Assembly (NCBI GenBank): GCA_943788815.1
Contig: CALSRS010000001.1
Span: forward strand, 1 to 64,000
Reading direction: 5' to 3'
Source of the DNA: an uncultured Gammaproteobacteria bacterium
GTDB lineage: Bacteria; Pseudomonadota; Gammaproteobacteria; Eutrophobiales; Eutrophobiaceae
Length of the DNA: 64,000 bases
Below the pieces are notes generated by a model that worked only from the letters and a program-made list of their open reading frames with translations, was not told the origin of the DNA and did no database searches. Position 1 is the first letter of the stretch; every line of letters starts with the position of its first letter. Shown here in pieces: positions 28,737 to 38,484 of the stretch. Made by a program: the position numbers and the translations under genes.

Positions 28737-28806
28737 CGGATTAATATTATATATGAAGACACAATACGTACTGGTAATTAAATATGGAGCAATTTAAACT
28801 TGACGT

Positions 28807-29841
28807 ATGCCATCTGTAAGAAGAAAAAAACCATATTGGAGTGGGTATAGTTATGACGAATTACTGGAACTTCGTTTTATTGATCTAAATATTAAAATAT
28901 CTGATACTTCGCTAATGTCGCATATATATCAATTATATGAAGAATTGGAATATCGTGGCATTAAATTCAAACCTCATTGCTGGTTATCTGATGAATGGTT
29001 TTCTCCCGATAAAATACCCGGCATTGCAATTCCATTCTATTTGGCACATCCAAAATTAGTAAAGCTTGAAGCTCAGCAGGTTTATGAGGTCGAAGGTGGA
29101 ACTGAAAGAAGTTGTATGAAATTACTTCGTCACGAGGCCGGGCATGCGATATCTACTGCATATCAATTAAGTAGAAGGAAAAAAATTAAGCGTGTATTTG
29201 GTGATTTTAATAAAAAATATCCTGATTATTATCGCCCAAATCCAAAAAGCAAGAATTATGTCATGCACCTGGACTGGTGGTATGCGCAAAGTCATCCTGC
29301 AGAAGATTTTGCGGAAACTTTTGCTGTATGGTTGAAACCAAGATCTCGTTGGCGGACAGAATACAAAGATTGGGCGGTGTTAAAAAAACTTAATTATATG
29401 GATGAGTTAATGGAAACTTTAGTTGATCGAAAACCACTTAATTCTAAAAGAAATTTTGTGGATCCCATTTCCAGGATGAAAAATACACTCAGACACCACT
29501 ATAACCGAAAACGAAGCCATTATGGTGTTAATGTTACTGAGGTTTATGATAATGAATTAATTCGTCTGTTCAGAAGAGATAATAGCATTGGAAAATATCA
29601 ACGATCAGCAGCAACATTTTTGAAAAATTATCACAATGAGTTATGTGATATCTGTGCCAGGGGGACCGGTATGTATCCCTATGATATTGCACAAATCCTG
29701 CAAAACATGATGGTCAGATGCAAAGAAATGAAATTAAAAATATCAAGATTTGATGAAGATTTAAAGACGGATGTGGCAATTTTTATTGTTTTGCAGAGTT
29801 TAAATTACAGGCAAAGAATAAATCATAGAATAGCAATATGA
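28807..29841 (+). CDS. putative zinc-binding metallopeptidase
   Basis: This 344-residue protein has an HEAGH zinc-binding motif at 109-113 and a further conserved acidic stretch SHPAEDFAETFAVWL at about 162-176, as in the uncharacterised 'putative zinc-binding metallopeptidase' family; HExxH and the downstream Glu would bind zinc. No signal peptide or anchor is visible, so it is probably cytoplasmic. The C-terminal half is basic and helical. The substrate is unknown. The stop overlaps the next gene's ATG by four bases (ATGA), so the peptidase and the ATP-grasp enzyme are made together. Confidence 0.85.
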   Translation: MPSVRRKKPYWSGYSYDELLELRFIDLNIKISDTSLMSHIYQLYEELEYRGIKFKPHCWLSDEWFSPDKIPGIAIPFYLAHPKLVKLEAQQVYEVEGGTERSCMKLLRHEAGHAISTAYQLSRRKKIKRVFGDFNKKYPDYYRPNPKSKNYVMHLDWWYAQSHPAEDFAETFAVWLKPRSRWRTEYKDWAVLKKLNYMDELMETLVDRKPLNSKRNFVDPISRMKNTLRHHYNRKRSHYGVNVTEVYDNELIRLFRRDNSIGKYQRSAATFLKNYHNELCDICARGTGMYPYDIAQILQNMMVRCKEMKLKISRFDEDLKTDVAIFIVLQSLNYRQRINHRIAI

Positions 29842-30866
29842 ATATGTTGAAGATACTCGTGTTAATGCATGAAGATCTGGTTCCACCAGATTCCATGAAA
29901 GGATTTGCTGACAAAGAAATTGTTGAATGGAAGACAGAGTATGATGTTGTATCAAGTTTAAAGGCGATGGGGCATGAAGTTCAACCAGTAGGTGTCTTTG
30001 ATGACCTGGGCGCAATCAGGCGTGCCATACAAGAATTTGAACCGGATATTGCGTTTAATATTCTTGAAGAATTTCACGGAAATTCACTGTATGACTATCA
30101 TGTGGCAAGTTATCTTGAGCTTTTGAAATTACCTTACACAGGATGTAATCCACGTGGCTTAATGATTGCACATGACAAGGCATTAAGTAAGAAGTTGTTT
30201 ACATTTCATAGAATAAGCACACCAAAATTTATTGTTTTTCCTATGGGTGAAAAAATTAAAATACCAAAGTCCATACGATATCCGCTCATTATAAAATCAT
30301 TAGTTGAAGAAGGCTCGTATGGATTGTCACAGGCGTCCGTTGTAAATACGCAAGATAAAATGATTGAGCGAATTGAATATTTACACTCAAAATTAAATAC
30401 ACATGTTCTTGCTGAAGAATATATCGAGGGAAGGGAAATTTATATTTCTATTATTGGGAATTCCAGGCTGCAAACTTTTCCGTTGATAGAGCTGGAGTTT
30501 GGTGAGATGCCAGATGATGCTCACAAAATTGCAACATCAAAAGTGAAATGGGACTGGCGATATCAAAAACAACATAAAATCAACCTTGTTGCTGCCAGTA
30601 ACCTTGATGCCAAGCTGATTAAAAAACTGTATTCAGTTGGTAAGCGTATCTACAAAATACTGGGGCTTAGTGGGTACGCCAGAATAGATTTGAGATTAAC
30701 CGAAGACAACGCGATATATGTGCTCGAAGCAAATGCGAATCCAGATATCGGCTATGGTGAGGAAACGTCAACAGCTGCAGATCTTTCAGGACTCAATTAT
30801 GAACAATTGTTACAAAAAATAATCAATCTTGGCTTAAGTTATAAACCGGAGACAGCTCGAATTTAG
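29838..30866 (+). CDS. ATP-grasp ligase related to D-Ala-D-Ala ligase
   Basis: This 342-residue protein has a D-ala ligase-like N-domain and an ATP-grasp core. KPLIIKSLVEEGSYGLSQ is the glycine-rich ATP loop, AEEYIEGREIYISIIG follows, and the metal site is ARIDLRLTEDNAIYVLEANANPDIG, with Asp, Glu and Asn in the standard order. True Ddl proteins carry a specific set of motifs that I did not match fully, and cell-wall genes are absent around it. The substrate, an amino acid or peptide, is therefore not assigned. It is translationally coupled to the metallopeptidase and its 3' end overlaps the converging gene by four bases. Confidence 0.88.
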   Translation: MNMLKILVLMHEDLVPPDSMKGFADKEIVEWKTEYDVVSSLKAMGHEVQPVGVFDDLGAIRRAIQEFEPDIAFNILEEFHGNSLYDYHVASYLELLKLPYTGCNPRGLMIAHDKALSKKLFTFHRISTPKFIVFPMGEKIKIPKSIRYPLIIKSLVEEGSYGLSQASVVNTQDKMIERIEYLHSKLNTHVLAEEYIEGREIYISIIGNSRLQTFPLIELEFGEMPDDAHKIATSKVKWDWRYQKQHKINLVAASNLDAKLIKKLYSVGKRIYKILGLSGYARIDLRLTEDNAIYVLEANANPDIGYGEETSTAADLSGLNYEQLLQKIINLGLSYKPETARI

Positions 30867-32551
30867 ATAGTATTCTCAAGCCTGTTAGCAAAGCCGAGTA
30901 TACCTGCTTTAAGTTTTTCATGTTGATTGAGCAAGTTCGCATATTTTAATTCATCATGCCCACCCCCAGCAGTAATGATATCTGCAACTTTCCTTCTCTC
31001 ACTTGTTGGCCAGTATCTTATACCAGATATATTGTTAATTAATGGGGACCAACGTACCCAACTGGCTTTTTGCAATGGTGGTAATTTTTTCTTGGAGTTG
31101 CACTTAGTCAACTGCAATGCTTGCTGTATACACAAGTCTATCTCTTTTTCTTTTTCAGCACTAAAGGCTTTAGATAGTCTACGATTTAAACCCAGTGGGA
31201 TAAATCCAATATCGCCTGTGTTGTTATGATTTTGATAATTATCATTGATGTCAAAATACATATTTACAGACGCTAGTGTATTTAAGGTCGAAAGGCTGGT
31301 GCGGTAGTCCGGATTAGATGAGATTTTTTTAATTTCTTTTTTGACTAGGTTGTGCATTTTTTTATCTCTGGGTCGAAATCCTAATTTGTAATAAAACCAC
31401 CAAACACCAGACAACAAGCCTTCCTTGTTTTCGTGTCCAAGCTGGTAGGGGTCAAGAATAAACGTATCCACATTGAATAGCTGATGAGCGACGGCAAGGT
31501 TTCGAATAAAATATTTCGATGTTTCACCACCTCGAAATGGCGAGAATAGGTTAAATGCTATCTCCGCATTGTGATATAGATTGATGATTTGAAAATAACC
31601 TACCGGCATGCCATTCCTGGTATTTAAGAAACCGTATGTGGAATGGAGTAAATAGCGTCTGTCAGGCACCATGCTATTGCAATTTAACTGATGTCCATCG
31701 TCGAATGAAATTAATCTGACATCAGCTGGGTTTCCATATGAAAATGCATCAAGGTCTCTTTCATGAGTCAACATGGTTTTGCGCGCCAGATCGATAAACT
31801 TTATGCCATCTGATGCATTAATTTTTTTATGTGTAAATTTGATAGTCGTAAGTGATGTAGGTAATTGAGGTCGTTGCCTGTCAAATGCTTTTTTCTGGTA
31901 ATGGACTTTTTTGCCTGTAATTTTGGTATTGGCAATATTTGGAGTATTGTGCGCGGCTTTTAATTGATATGTCATATTGATGTCATCATGAATGACTTCG
32001 CGTTCACGGTCATTTTTGAATGCTTTTTGCAGGCGATTGACAATGTAAGCGGCATCAGTCTCTCTTGAGTTTTTTAGCAACTCAACCCATTCTTGTGGTG
32101 ATAAATCAAGTTCATCCATAGCTCCAATTTCCGGTATTGTCAGTAAAAGAGGAAGTATAGTGGTGAGTTTTTCAGGCTCTTCTAGTTCATCCCAAATGAT
32201 GGACAGGGAATTTGGGCATTGATCAGCCAACCAGCAGGCCATAGGCCAAAAGAATTGAAAATGAATGTTTGTGCCAGCTATGCCGGTATTGGTAAGATCA
32301 TTTTTAAATTTCTGCAAGTCAGTTCGTTTTGAAAATGATGCAAGCATATGTGAAGTCTGCCTAAATATTTCGTAGTTATCTGGAAATGCATATAGAAAAT
32401 TTAAGACATCATGAAACCGTTGAACTTGCTGTGGGGTGCTGAAGTTTTGAGTTTTTAATGCGTTTAATAATTCAATCTTTTGCAGGGTAATATTTTGATT
32501 GAAGTTGGCCTTGATTTTTTCCAGGCGTTTTAAAAGGTGAATTGATTTCAT
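30863..32551 (-). CDS. uncharacterised protein with GNAT-like C-terminal part, coupled to asnS
   Basis: I do not recognise this 562-residue protein with certainty. The first 200 residues are helical and basic. The middle (from about residue 255) resembles an acyltransferase-like fold: YLLHSTYGFLN, GMPVGYFQIINLYHNAEIAFNLFSPFRGGETSKYFIRNLAVAHQLF and an FDINDNY segment. The C-terminal part is charged, and no transmembrane segment is obvious. The start ATG directly follows the asnS stop (TAAATG), so translation is coupled to asnS. It converges with the ATP-grasp gene, and together these three look like one module. Function is not assigned. Confidence 0.6.
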   Translation of the reverse strand: MKSIHLLKRLEKIKANFNQNITLQKIELLNALKTQNFSTPQQVQRFHDVLNFLYAFPDNYEIFRQTSHMLASFSKRTDLQKFKNDLTNTGIAGTNIHFQFFWPMACWLADQCPNSLSIIWDELEEPEKLTTILPLLLTIPEIGAMDELDLSPQEWVELLKNSRETDAAYIVNRLQKAFKNDREREVIHDDINMTYQLKAAHNTPNIANTKITGKKVHYQKKAFDRQRPQLPTSLTTIKFTHKKINASDGIKFIDLARKTMLTHERDLDAFSYGNPADVRLISFDDGHQLNCNSMVPDRRYLLHSTYGFLNTRNGMPVGYFQIINLYHNAEIAFNLFSPFRGGETSKYFIRNLAVAHQLFNVDTFILDPYQLGHENKEGLLSGVWWFYYKLGFRPRDKKMHNLVKKEIKKISSNPDYRTSLSTLNTLASVNMYFDINDNYQNHNNTGDIGFIPLGLNRRLSKAFSAEKEKEIDLCIQQALQLTKCNSKKKLPPLQKASWVRWSPLINNISGIRYWPTSERRKVADIITAGGGHDELKYANLLNQHEKLKAGILGFANRLENTI

Positions 32552-33937
32552 TTAAAACTCAAGATGCTTAGGCGTCCTTGGAAATGGGATGACATCACGT
32601 ATGTTACTTGTCCCTGTTGCCAACATGAGAAACCGCTCCAGCCCAAGGCCAAAACCAGAATGAGGCGCAGTGCCGAATTTTCGTGTATCGATGTACCACC
32701 AATAATCCTCCTGATTTAAGCCGCTTGAGTGTAATCTTTCAAGCAAAATATCATGCCGTTCTTCTCGCTGGCTCCCACCTATAATTTCACCAATCTTGGG
32801 GACAAGTATATCCATGGCAGCAACTGTTTTATTATCGTCATTAACACGCATGTAAAATGCCTTGATATCTTTGGGGTAGTCATAAACTATTACAGGTTGC
32901 TTATAGTAAACTTCAGTTAGAAAACGTTCATGTTCAGACTGCAGCTCTTTCCCCCATTCAGGTTTGAATTCAAAGTCCTGTTTTGCTGATTGTAATATTT
33001 TAATAGCATCAGTATAGGATAAACGGGTGAACGTGTTAGCCAGTATATTGGCGAGTCTATCTAGAAGATCTTTGTCTACATATTGTCCAAAAAGCTCAAT
33101 ATCTTCACTGCAGTGGTCCAATACGTATTGCGTCAGGTGTTTTATCAACTTCTCACCTAGTTGCATATTATCTTCAAGATCCGCAAATGCCACTTCAGGT
33201 TCAACCATCCAGAATTCCGCAATATGGCGGCTGGTATTGGAGTTTTCAGATCGAAAAGTTGGGCCAAAAGAATAAACCATTCCCAGGCTTAAACAGTATG
33301 TTTCAAGTGGCAATTGACCCGATACAGTTAAATGGGCCTGTTTACCAAAAAAATCTTCTGAAAAATCTACTTTATTATCGTTTTTTGGGACTGACGCCAT
33401 ATCAAGATTAGTTACACAGAACATTTCTCCTGCACCTTCACAATCAGAACCAGTAATGATTGGAGTATGAACCCAGTTAAATCCCTGGTCTTGAAAAAAA
33501 TTATGAATCGCATGTGAAACTTTTGAACGAATACGAAACATAGCTCCGTATTTATTTGTCCTCGGTCTTAAATGCGCAATAGATCTAAGAAATTCATCTG
33601 AATGGCGTTTTTTTTGTAGAGGATATTCTTCAGGTGCGCTATCGATGATTGAAATCGACGCGGCACTGATTTCCCATTTTTGACCTTTCCCAGGTGACTG
33701 GGACAATTGGCCTGTGACACTAATAGAACTTCCCGTGGTGATAGACTGAATCTTGTCGTAGCCAGCGGTGTTTATGTCTGCGATAATCTGTATATTCGAC
33801 AGGCAGGAACCATCATTCATTTCGATAAACGAAAATTCTTTTGAGTCCCGCCGTGTACGGACCCATCCGCTGACAGCAATATCACATAATGGCTGAGTTG
33901 CATTTAGCAGGTTATGGATTCGTAATTTTTCTTTCAT
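32552..33937 (-). CDS. asnS: asparaginyl-tRNA synthetase
   Basis: This class II synthetase charges tRNA-Asn. It has 461 residues, close to the standard 466. The N-terminal OB-fold anticodon-binding domain (VSGWVRTRRDSKEFSFIEMNDG) is followed by the catalytic core with the motif 2 region FRSENSNTSRHIAEFWMVEPE and the motif 3 segment GFGLGLERFLML. It is divergent from gcvT across a 72-base gap. The stop codon TAA runs directly into the ATG of the uncharacterised downstream gene, so that gene is coexpressed with asnS. Confidence 0.96.
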   Translation of the reverse strand: MKEKLRIHNLLNATQPLCDIAVSGWVRTRRDSKEFSFIEMNDGSCLSNIQIIADINTAGYDKIQSITTGSSISVTGQLSQSPGKGQKWEISAASISIIDSAPEEYPLQKKRHSDEFLRSIAHLRPRTNKYGAMFRIRSKVSHAIHNFFQDQGFNWVHTPIITGSDCEGAGEMFCVTNLDMASVPKNDNKVDFSEDFFGKQAHLTVSGQLPLETYCLSLGMVYSFGPTFRSENSNTSRHIAEFWMVEPEVAFADLEDNMQLGEKLIKHLTQYVLDHCSEDIELFGQYVDKDLLDRLANILANTFTRLSYTDAIKILQSAKQDFEFKPEWGKELQSEHERFLTEVYYKQPVIVYDYPKDIKAFYMRVNDDNKTVAAMDILVPKIGEIIGGSQREERHDILLERLHSSGLNQEDYWWYIDTRKFGTAPHSGFGLGLERFLMLATGTSNIRDVIPFPRTPKHLEF

Positions 33938-34009
33938 CTAAGCTAACCTGATGTTTGTAATTAATATTTTTAAAAAATAAGCTGACATATTATAAATAAC
34001 TATAAACCG

Positions 34010-35128
34010 ATGAATAATACCAAATCTCAAATATTGCTTAAAACACCACTTCATTCATTACATCTTGAATTAGGAGCGAGGTTAGTACCCTTTGCCGGTT
34101 ATGAAATGCCTGTTCAATATTCTGCTGGTATCAGAAAAGAGCATGAGCATACTAGAAAATCCGCTAGTTTATTCGATATATCTCATATGGGGCAGATCAA
34201 ACTATACGGGAATGATATTGAATCTGTACTTGAGCAATTAGTCCCCGGCGAAATCAAAGATCTTCAAGAATATAGGCAAAGGTATACGGTTTTTACCAAT
34301 GAGTCAGGCGGTATTCTAGATGATTTGATGGTGACTAAATTGCCAGATTGTTTTTTTCTGGTTGTAAATGCCGCCTGCAAACAGGCAGATTTTGATTATT
34401 TGCGTGAAAAATTTTCCAGTAAATATGATATTAACTGGATAAATGCCGCTCTTATAGCTGTGCAAGGACCCTTAGCACCACAAGTCATGGCAAAACTGCA
34501 GCCAGAATTAGCCCAAATGCCATTTTTAAGTGCCATACAAACCAGTATTGAAGGGATTTCTTGTCTAATACATCGCTGTGGATATACAGGTGAAGACGGG
34601 TATGAAATCTCAGTATCAAACGAAGAGGCGCAAACTCTGACAAAAATATTATTGCGTGATGAAAGCTTAGAACCAGCAGGACTGGGTGCCAGAGATTCAC
34701 TACGTTTGGAAGCTGGTCTTTGTCTATATGGGCACGATCTGGATCATACGACTACTCCCGTAGAAGCTGATTTAAACTGGATTATAGCAAGAAAATATCG
34801 TCTTAAACCTCAGATTGAGGCCAGTTTTCCCGGGGCAAAAACCATCATGTCTCAACTTGATTCTGGGCCAAACAGGATAAGACGTGGTTTTCTACCTGAA
34901 AGCAGAATCCCGGTGAGGGAAGAGACCTTGATTATCAATTCTGAAGGACGAAAAATCGGTATAATTACAAGTGGAGGATATGGGCAGTCTATCGGCAAAC
35001 CAGTGTGTATGGGTTATATCGATACGAAATATGACGATAGTGACGATTATAATGTTGAAATCCGTAATCAGAAGATATCGCTAACTAAAGTCGCATTGCC
35101 TTTTGTTAATCACAGGTATTACAAATAA
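34010..35128 (+). CDS. gcvT: glycine cleavage system T protein (aminomethyltransferase)
   Basis: GcvT releases ammonia and transfers the methylene group of glycine to tetrahydrofolate. It has 372 residues. The N-terminal KTPLHSLHLELGARLVPFAGYEMPVQY start, DISHMGQI, GGILDDLMV and GYTGEDGYEI are diagnostic. It begins the gcvT-gcvH-gcvP operon. No glycine riboswitch could be fitted into the 72-base gap to asnS. Confidence 0.97.
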   Translation: MNNTKSQILLKTPLHSLHLELGARLVPFAGYEMPVQYSAGIRKEHEHTRKSASLFDISHMGQIKLYGNDIESVLEQLVPGEIKDLQEYRQRYTVFTNESGGILDDLMVTKLPDCFFLVVNAACKQADFDYLREKFSSKYDINWINAALIAVQGPLAPQVMAKLQPELAQMPFLSAIQTSIEGISCLIHRCGYTGEDGYEISVSNEEAQTLTKILLRDESLEPAGLGARDSLRLEAGLCLYGHDLDHTTTPVEADLNWIIARKYRLKPQIEASFPGAKTIMSQLDSGPNRIRRGFLPESRIPVREETLIINSEGRKIGIITSGGYGQSIGKPVCMGYIDTKYDDSDDYNVEIRNQKISLTKVALPFVNHRYYK

Positions 35129-35152
35129 CTAAAAATAATAGAGATTAAAAGT

Positions 35153-35530
35153 ATGAGTAATGAAAAATACACTGAAGATCATGAGTGGCTGAGAGAAAAT
35201 GAGGATGGAACTGTCAGCATTGGCATAACAGATTATGCCCAGGAACAACTCGGTGACATTGTCTATGTAGAATTGCCAAATACTGGTGCAAGTTTTGATG
35301 CTAATAGTGAAATGGCAGTTGTTGAGTCTGTTAAAGCTGCTGGTGATGTGAAAGTTCCAGTTTCTTGCGAAGTGATAGAGGTCAATTCTCGCCTTGTAGA
35401 TGAACCTGAACTTGTCAACAGCGACCCTCTCGGAGAAGGTTGGTTTATCAAAATCTCGGTCAGTAATATGAGTGATTTAGATGAACTAATGGATAACTCT
35501 CAATATAGTGAATATGTCGGTAATTTATAA
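35153..35530 (+). CDS. gcvH: glycine cleavage system H protein
   Basis: GcvH is the lipoyl-bearing shuttle protein of glycine cleavage. It has 125 residues, the normal length. The lipoylated Lys lies in VVESVKAAGDV, and the surrounding EHEWL and YVELPNTG segments match the family. It is 24 bases after gcvT and 55 before gcvP. Confidence 0.97.
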   Translation: MSNEKYTEDHEWLRENEDGTVSIGITDYAQEQLGDIVYVELPNTGASFDANSEMAVVESVKAAGDVKVPVSCEVIEVNSRLVDEPELVNSDPLGEGWFIKISVSNMSDLDELMDNSQYSEYVGNL

Positions 35531-35585
35531 TCAAAATAGTATTTGATTTACTTTTTCTATCTTAATTAATAAGGAAGCTTTTAGC

Positions 35586-38483
35586 ATGGCAGCAGATGAC
35601 GTGTCATTGGAACAACTCGAACTCAAGGGGGATTTCATTCGGCGGCATATCGGATCTAATGAAGAACAAATTAGTGAAATTTGCAAATACCTCGACCTAT
35701 CTAATGTAGATGACATAATCAAGTCTGCTGTACCCGATTCTATTCTTTCCAAGATCCCTTTGTCTTTAACTGAGGCCATTAGTGAACGAGACGTAATCAC
35801 AAATCTACGTGGTATTCGTGAACGTAATAAAGTGTATAAATCTATGATAGGAATGGGGTATCACGGAACGCTAATGCCTGCAGTCATTAAGAGGAATGTA
35901 CTGGAGAATCCAGCATGGTATACCGCATACACCCCTTATCAGGCAGAAATTAGTCAGGGTAGACTTGAGGCCTTGCTTAATTTTCAGCAAATGGTGACAG
36001 ATCTCACTGGCATGGAGTTGGCCAATGCTTCACTACTAGACGAAGCAACTGCTGCTGCAGAAGCAATGGCAATGTGTAAACGAATTAGCAAATCAAAAAC
36101 CAATAGGTTTTTTGTGGACGAGGAATGTCATCCTCAGACTATAGCTGTTGTAAAAACGCGGGCCAGATATTTTGATATTGATATCATTATTGGCGATGCA
36201 AGTGTGGAGATGGATTATTCTGATTTATTTGGCGCCTTATTACAGTATCCAGGCACATCAGGAAAAATCATGAATATTGAGCCAGTAATAGCAAAATTAC
36301 ATGAGCAAGATGCCCTGGTTTGCGTAGCATCAGATTTATTAAGTTTATTGTTATTGAAACCACCTGGGGAAATGGGGGCGGATGTTGTTCTTGGTAACTC
36401 TCAGCGGTTTGGTGTCCCTATGGGTTATGGTGGGCCTCATGCAGCATTTTTCGCGACAAGAGATGAATTTATACGGCAGGTGCCGGGTAGAATTATTGGC
36501 GTTTCCAAAGATAAAGATGGAAATAAAGCATTGCGAATGGTTTTGCAGACACGCGAACAACATATTCGCAGGGAAAAAGCCACGAGTAATATCTGCACAT
36601 CTCAGGTTTTACTTGCGGTAATTGCTGGTTTTTATGCTGTTTATCATGGGCCTGAATCATTAAAACTTATCGCAGGCAGGGTCCATCGTTTTTTACAGAT
36701 TTTTGCAGAAGGTCTTAAGCATCTTGGCTATGAATTAATACATGAGCAATATTTCGATACGATAACGATAAAAACACCAAATAGATCAAACCGCCTTGCT
36801 GCACTTGCCAGGGAACATGAAATAAATCTACGAATTGTAGATGCAGATCATATTGGCATTACCTTTGACGAAACAGTTACGCGAGATGAAATTCATGTCT
36901 TGTGGAAAGTATTTGCATCCAAGGATGTGGATTTTCTGAATATAGAAGAAATTAACAGCCAACTAACTGAAAATATTCCTGCAGATTTATTGCGAGATTC
37001 AGAGTACTTAACACATGAGGTTTTCCACATCTATCATAGCGAAACTGAAATGATGAGGTACATGCGAGGATTGGCACGACGGGATATTGCATTAGACCGA
37101 GCAATGATTCCATTGGGCTCATGCACCATGAAATTAAATGCTTCAACTGAATTGCAGGCTTTGTCCTATCGTGAATTTAGTGCAATCCACCCCTTTGTCC
37201 CTTTGGATCAGGCTAGCGGTTATCATCAGTTAATAGATGAGCTAGACGATATGCTATGTGATTTAAGTGGGTTTAGCGCGTTTTCCATGCAGCCAAATGC
37301 AGGTTCCCAAGGTGAGTATGCTGGTCTATTAGTTATCAGAAAATATCAAGAGACTATAGGGGAATCAAGTAGAGATATTTGCTTAATACCAGCTTCAGCT
37401 CATGGTACCAATCCAGCAAGCGCATCCATGGCTGGTCTTCAAGTAGTTGTAGTTAAGTGTGATTCTGAAGGTAATGTGGATATTGCTGATCTGAAATCGA
37501 AAGCTGAGAAATATTCAAAGAATCTTTCGGTGTTAATGATTACGTATCCGTCAACACACGGTGTCTTTGAAAGTGAGGTGAAAGACATATGCCAAGTCAT
37601 TCACGATCATGGCGGTCAGGTCTACCTGGATGGAGCAAATATGAATGCCCTTGTAGGTATATGCAAACCTGCTGAACTGGGTGCTGATGTCATGCATATT
37701 AATCTGCATAAAACTTTCAGTATTCCACATGGAGGTGGAGGGCCCGGTATGGGGCCTATTGGTGTCAAGCCACACCTGGCGCCATATCTACCAGATCATC
37801 CTGTGGTAGAAGGGGTCAATCCTGCAGCAGGGGCACATGGTACAACAGGAGCAATATCTGCAGCCCCATGGGGATCCGCCAGTATCCTGACCATATCCTG
37901 GGCCTATATCGCAATGATGGGTGCGGCTGGGCTACGTAAAGCAACCATGGTTGCAATATTAAATGCCAACTATATTGCAAAGCGACTTGCCCCTTATTAT
38001 CCAGTTTTGTATACAGGAAAGAATAATATGGTAGCACATGAATGTATTATTGATTTGAGGGCTATTAAGGCATCTACAGAAGTAACAGTAGATGATATTG
38101 CAAAAAGATTAATTGATTATGGTTTCCACGCACCTACGGTCTCATTTCCAGTAGCAGATACACTTATGATTGAGCCCACAGAAAGTGAAAATAAAAGAGA
38201 ATTGGACCGGTTTTGTGAGGCAATGATAAGCATTCGTGGGGAAATTGAATTAATAGAAAAAGGTGAGGCGGACAAGAAAAATAATTTATTAAAAAATGCA
38301 CCCCACACTTATGAGATATTACTGAACGAGAAGTGGGAGCTCCCTTATTCTAAAAAAGATGCATATTACCCATTGAAAACAGATAAGAACGATAAATACT
38401 GGCCGCCGGTTTCCCGGATTGATAATTTATTTGGAGATAAGAACTTATTTTGCAGTTGCATCCCCCTGGAGGAATATACGTAA
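35586..38483 (+). CDS. gcvP: glycine dehydrogenase (decarboxylating), single-chain P protein
   Basis: GcvP decarboxylates glycine with PLP and passes the aminomethyl group to H protein. The 965-residue length shows the single-chain (fused P1-P2) type of proteobacteria. Marks are RRHIG near the N-terminus, the PLP-binding HINLHKTFSIPHGGGGPG (Lys in the HKT motif), CMKLNASTE, and a C-terminal half repeating the fold. The ATG is preceded by AAGGAAG. It converges with tsaB, the stops lying 1 base apart. Confidence 0.96.
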   Translation: MAADDVSLEQLELKGDFIRRHIGSNEEQISEICKYLDLSNVDDIIKSAVPDSILSKIPLSLTEAISERDVITNLRGIRERNKVYKSMIGMGYHGTLMPAVIKRNVLENPAWYTAYTPYQAEISQGRLEALLNFQQMVTDLTGMELANASLLDEATAAAEAMAMCKRISKSKTNRFFVDEECHPQTIAVVKTRARYFDIDIIIGDASVEMDYSDLFGALLQYPGTSGKIMNIEPVIAKLHEQDALVCVASDLLSLLLLKPPGEMGADVVLGNSQRFGVPMGYGGPHAAFFATRDEFIRQVPGRIIGVSKDKDGNKALRMVLQTREQHIRREKATSNICTSQVLLAVIAGFYAVYHGPESLKLIAGRVHRFLQIFAEGLKHLGYELIHEQYFDTITIKTPNRSNRLAALAREHEINLRIVDADHIGITFDETVTRDEIHVLWKVFASKDVDFLNIEEINSQLTENIPADLLRDSEYLTHEVFHIYHSETEMMRYMRGLARRDIALDRAMIPLGSCTMKLNASTELQALSYREFSAIHPFVPLDQASGYHQLIDELDDMLCDLSGFSAFSMQPNAGSQGEYAGLLVIRKYQETIGESSRDICLIPASAHGTNPASASMAGLQVVVVKCDSEGNVDIADLKSKAEKYSKNLSVLMITYPSTHGVFESEVKDICQVIHDHGGQVYLDGANMNALVGICKPAELGADVMHINLHKTFSIPHGGGGPGMGPIGVKPHLAPYLPDHPVVEGVNPAAGAHGTTGAISAAPWGSASILTISWAYIAMMGAAGLRKATMVAILNANYIAKRLAPYYPVLYTGKNNMVAHECIIDLRAIKASTEVTVDDIAKRLIDYGFHAPTVSFPVADTLMIEPTESENKRELDRFCEAMISIRGEIELIEKGEADKKNNLLKNAPHTYEILLNEKWELPYSKKDAYYPLKTDKNDKYWPPVSRIDNLFGDKNLFCSCIPLEEYT

Positions 38484-38484
38484 T

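Noticed and set aside
33938-34009. Possible glycine riboswitch before gcvT
   Set aside because: The gap to asnS is only 72 AT-rich bases and contains none of the conserved glycine aptamer blocks.
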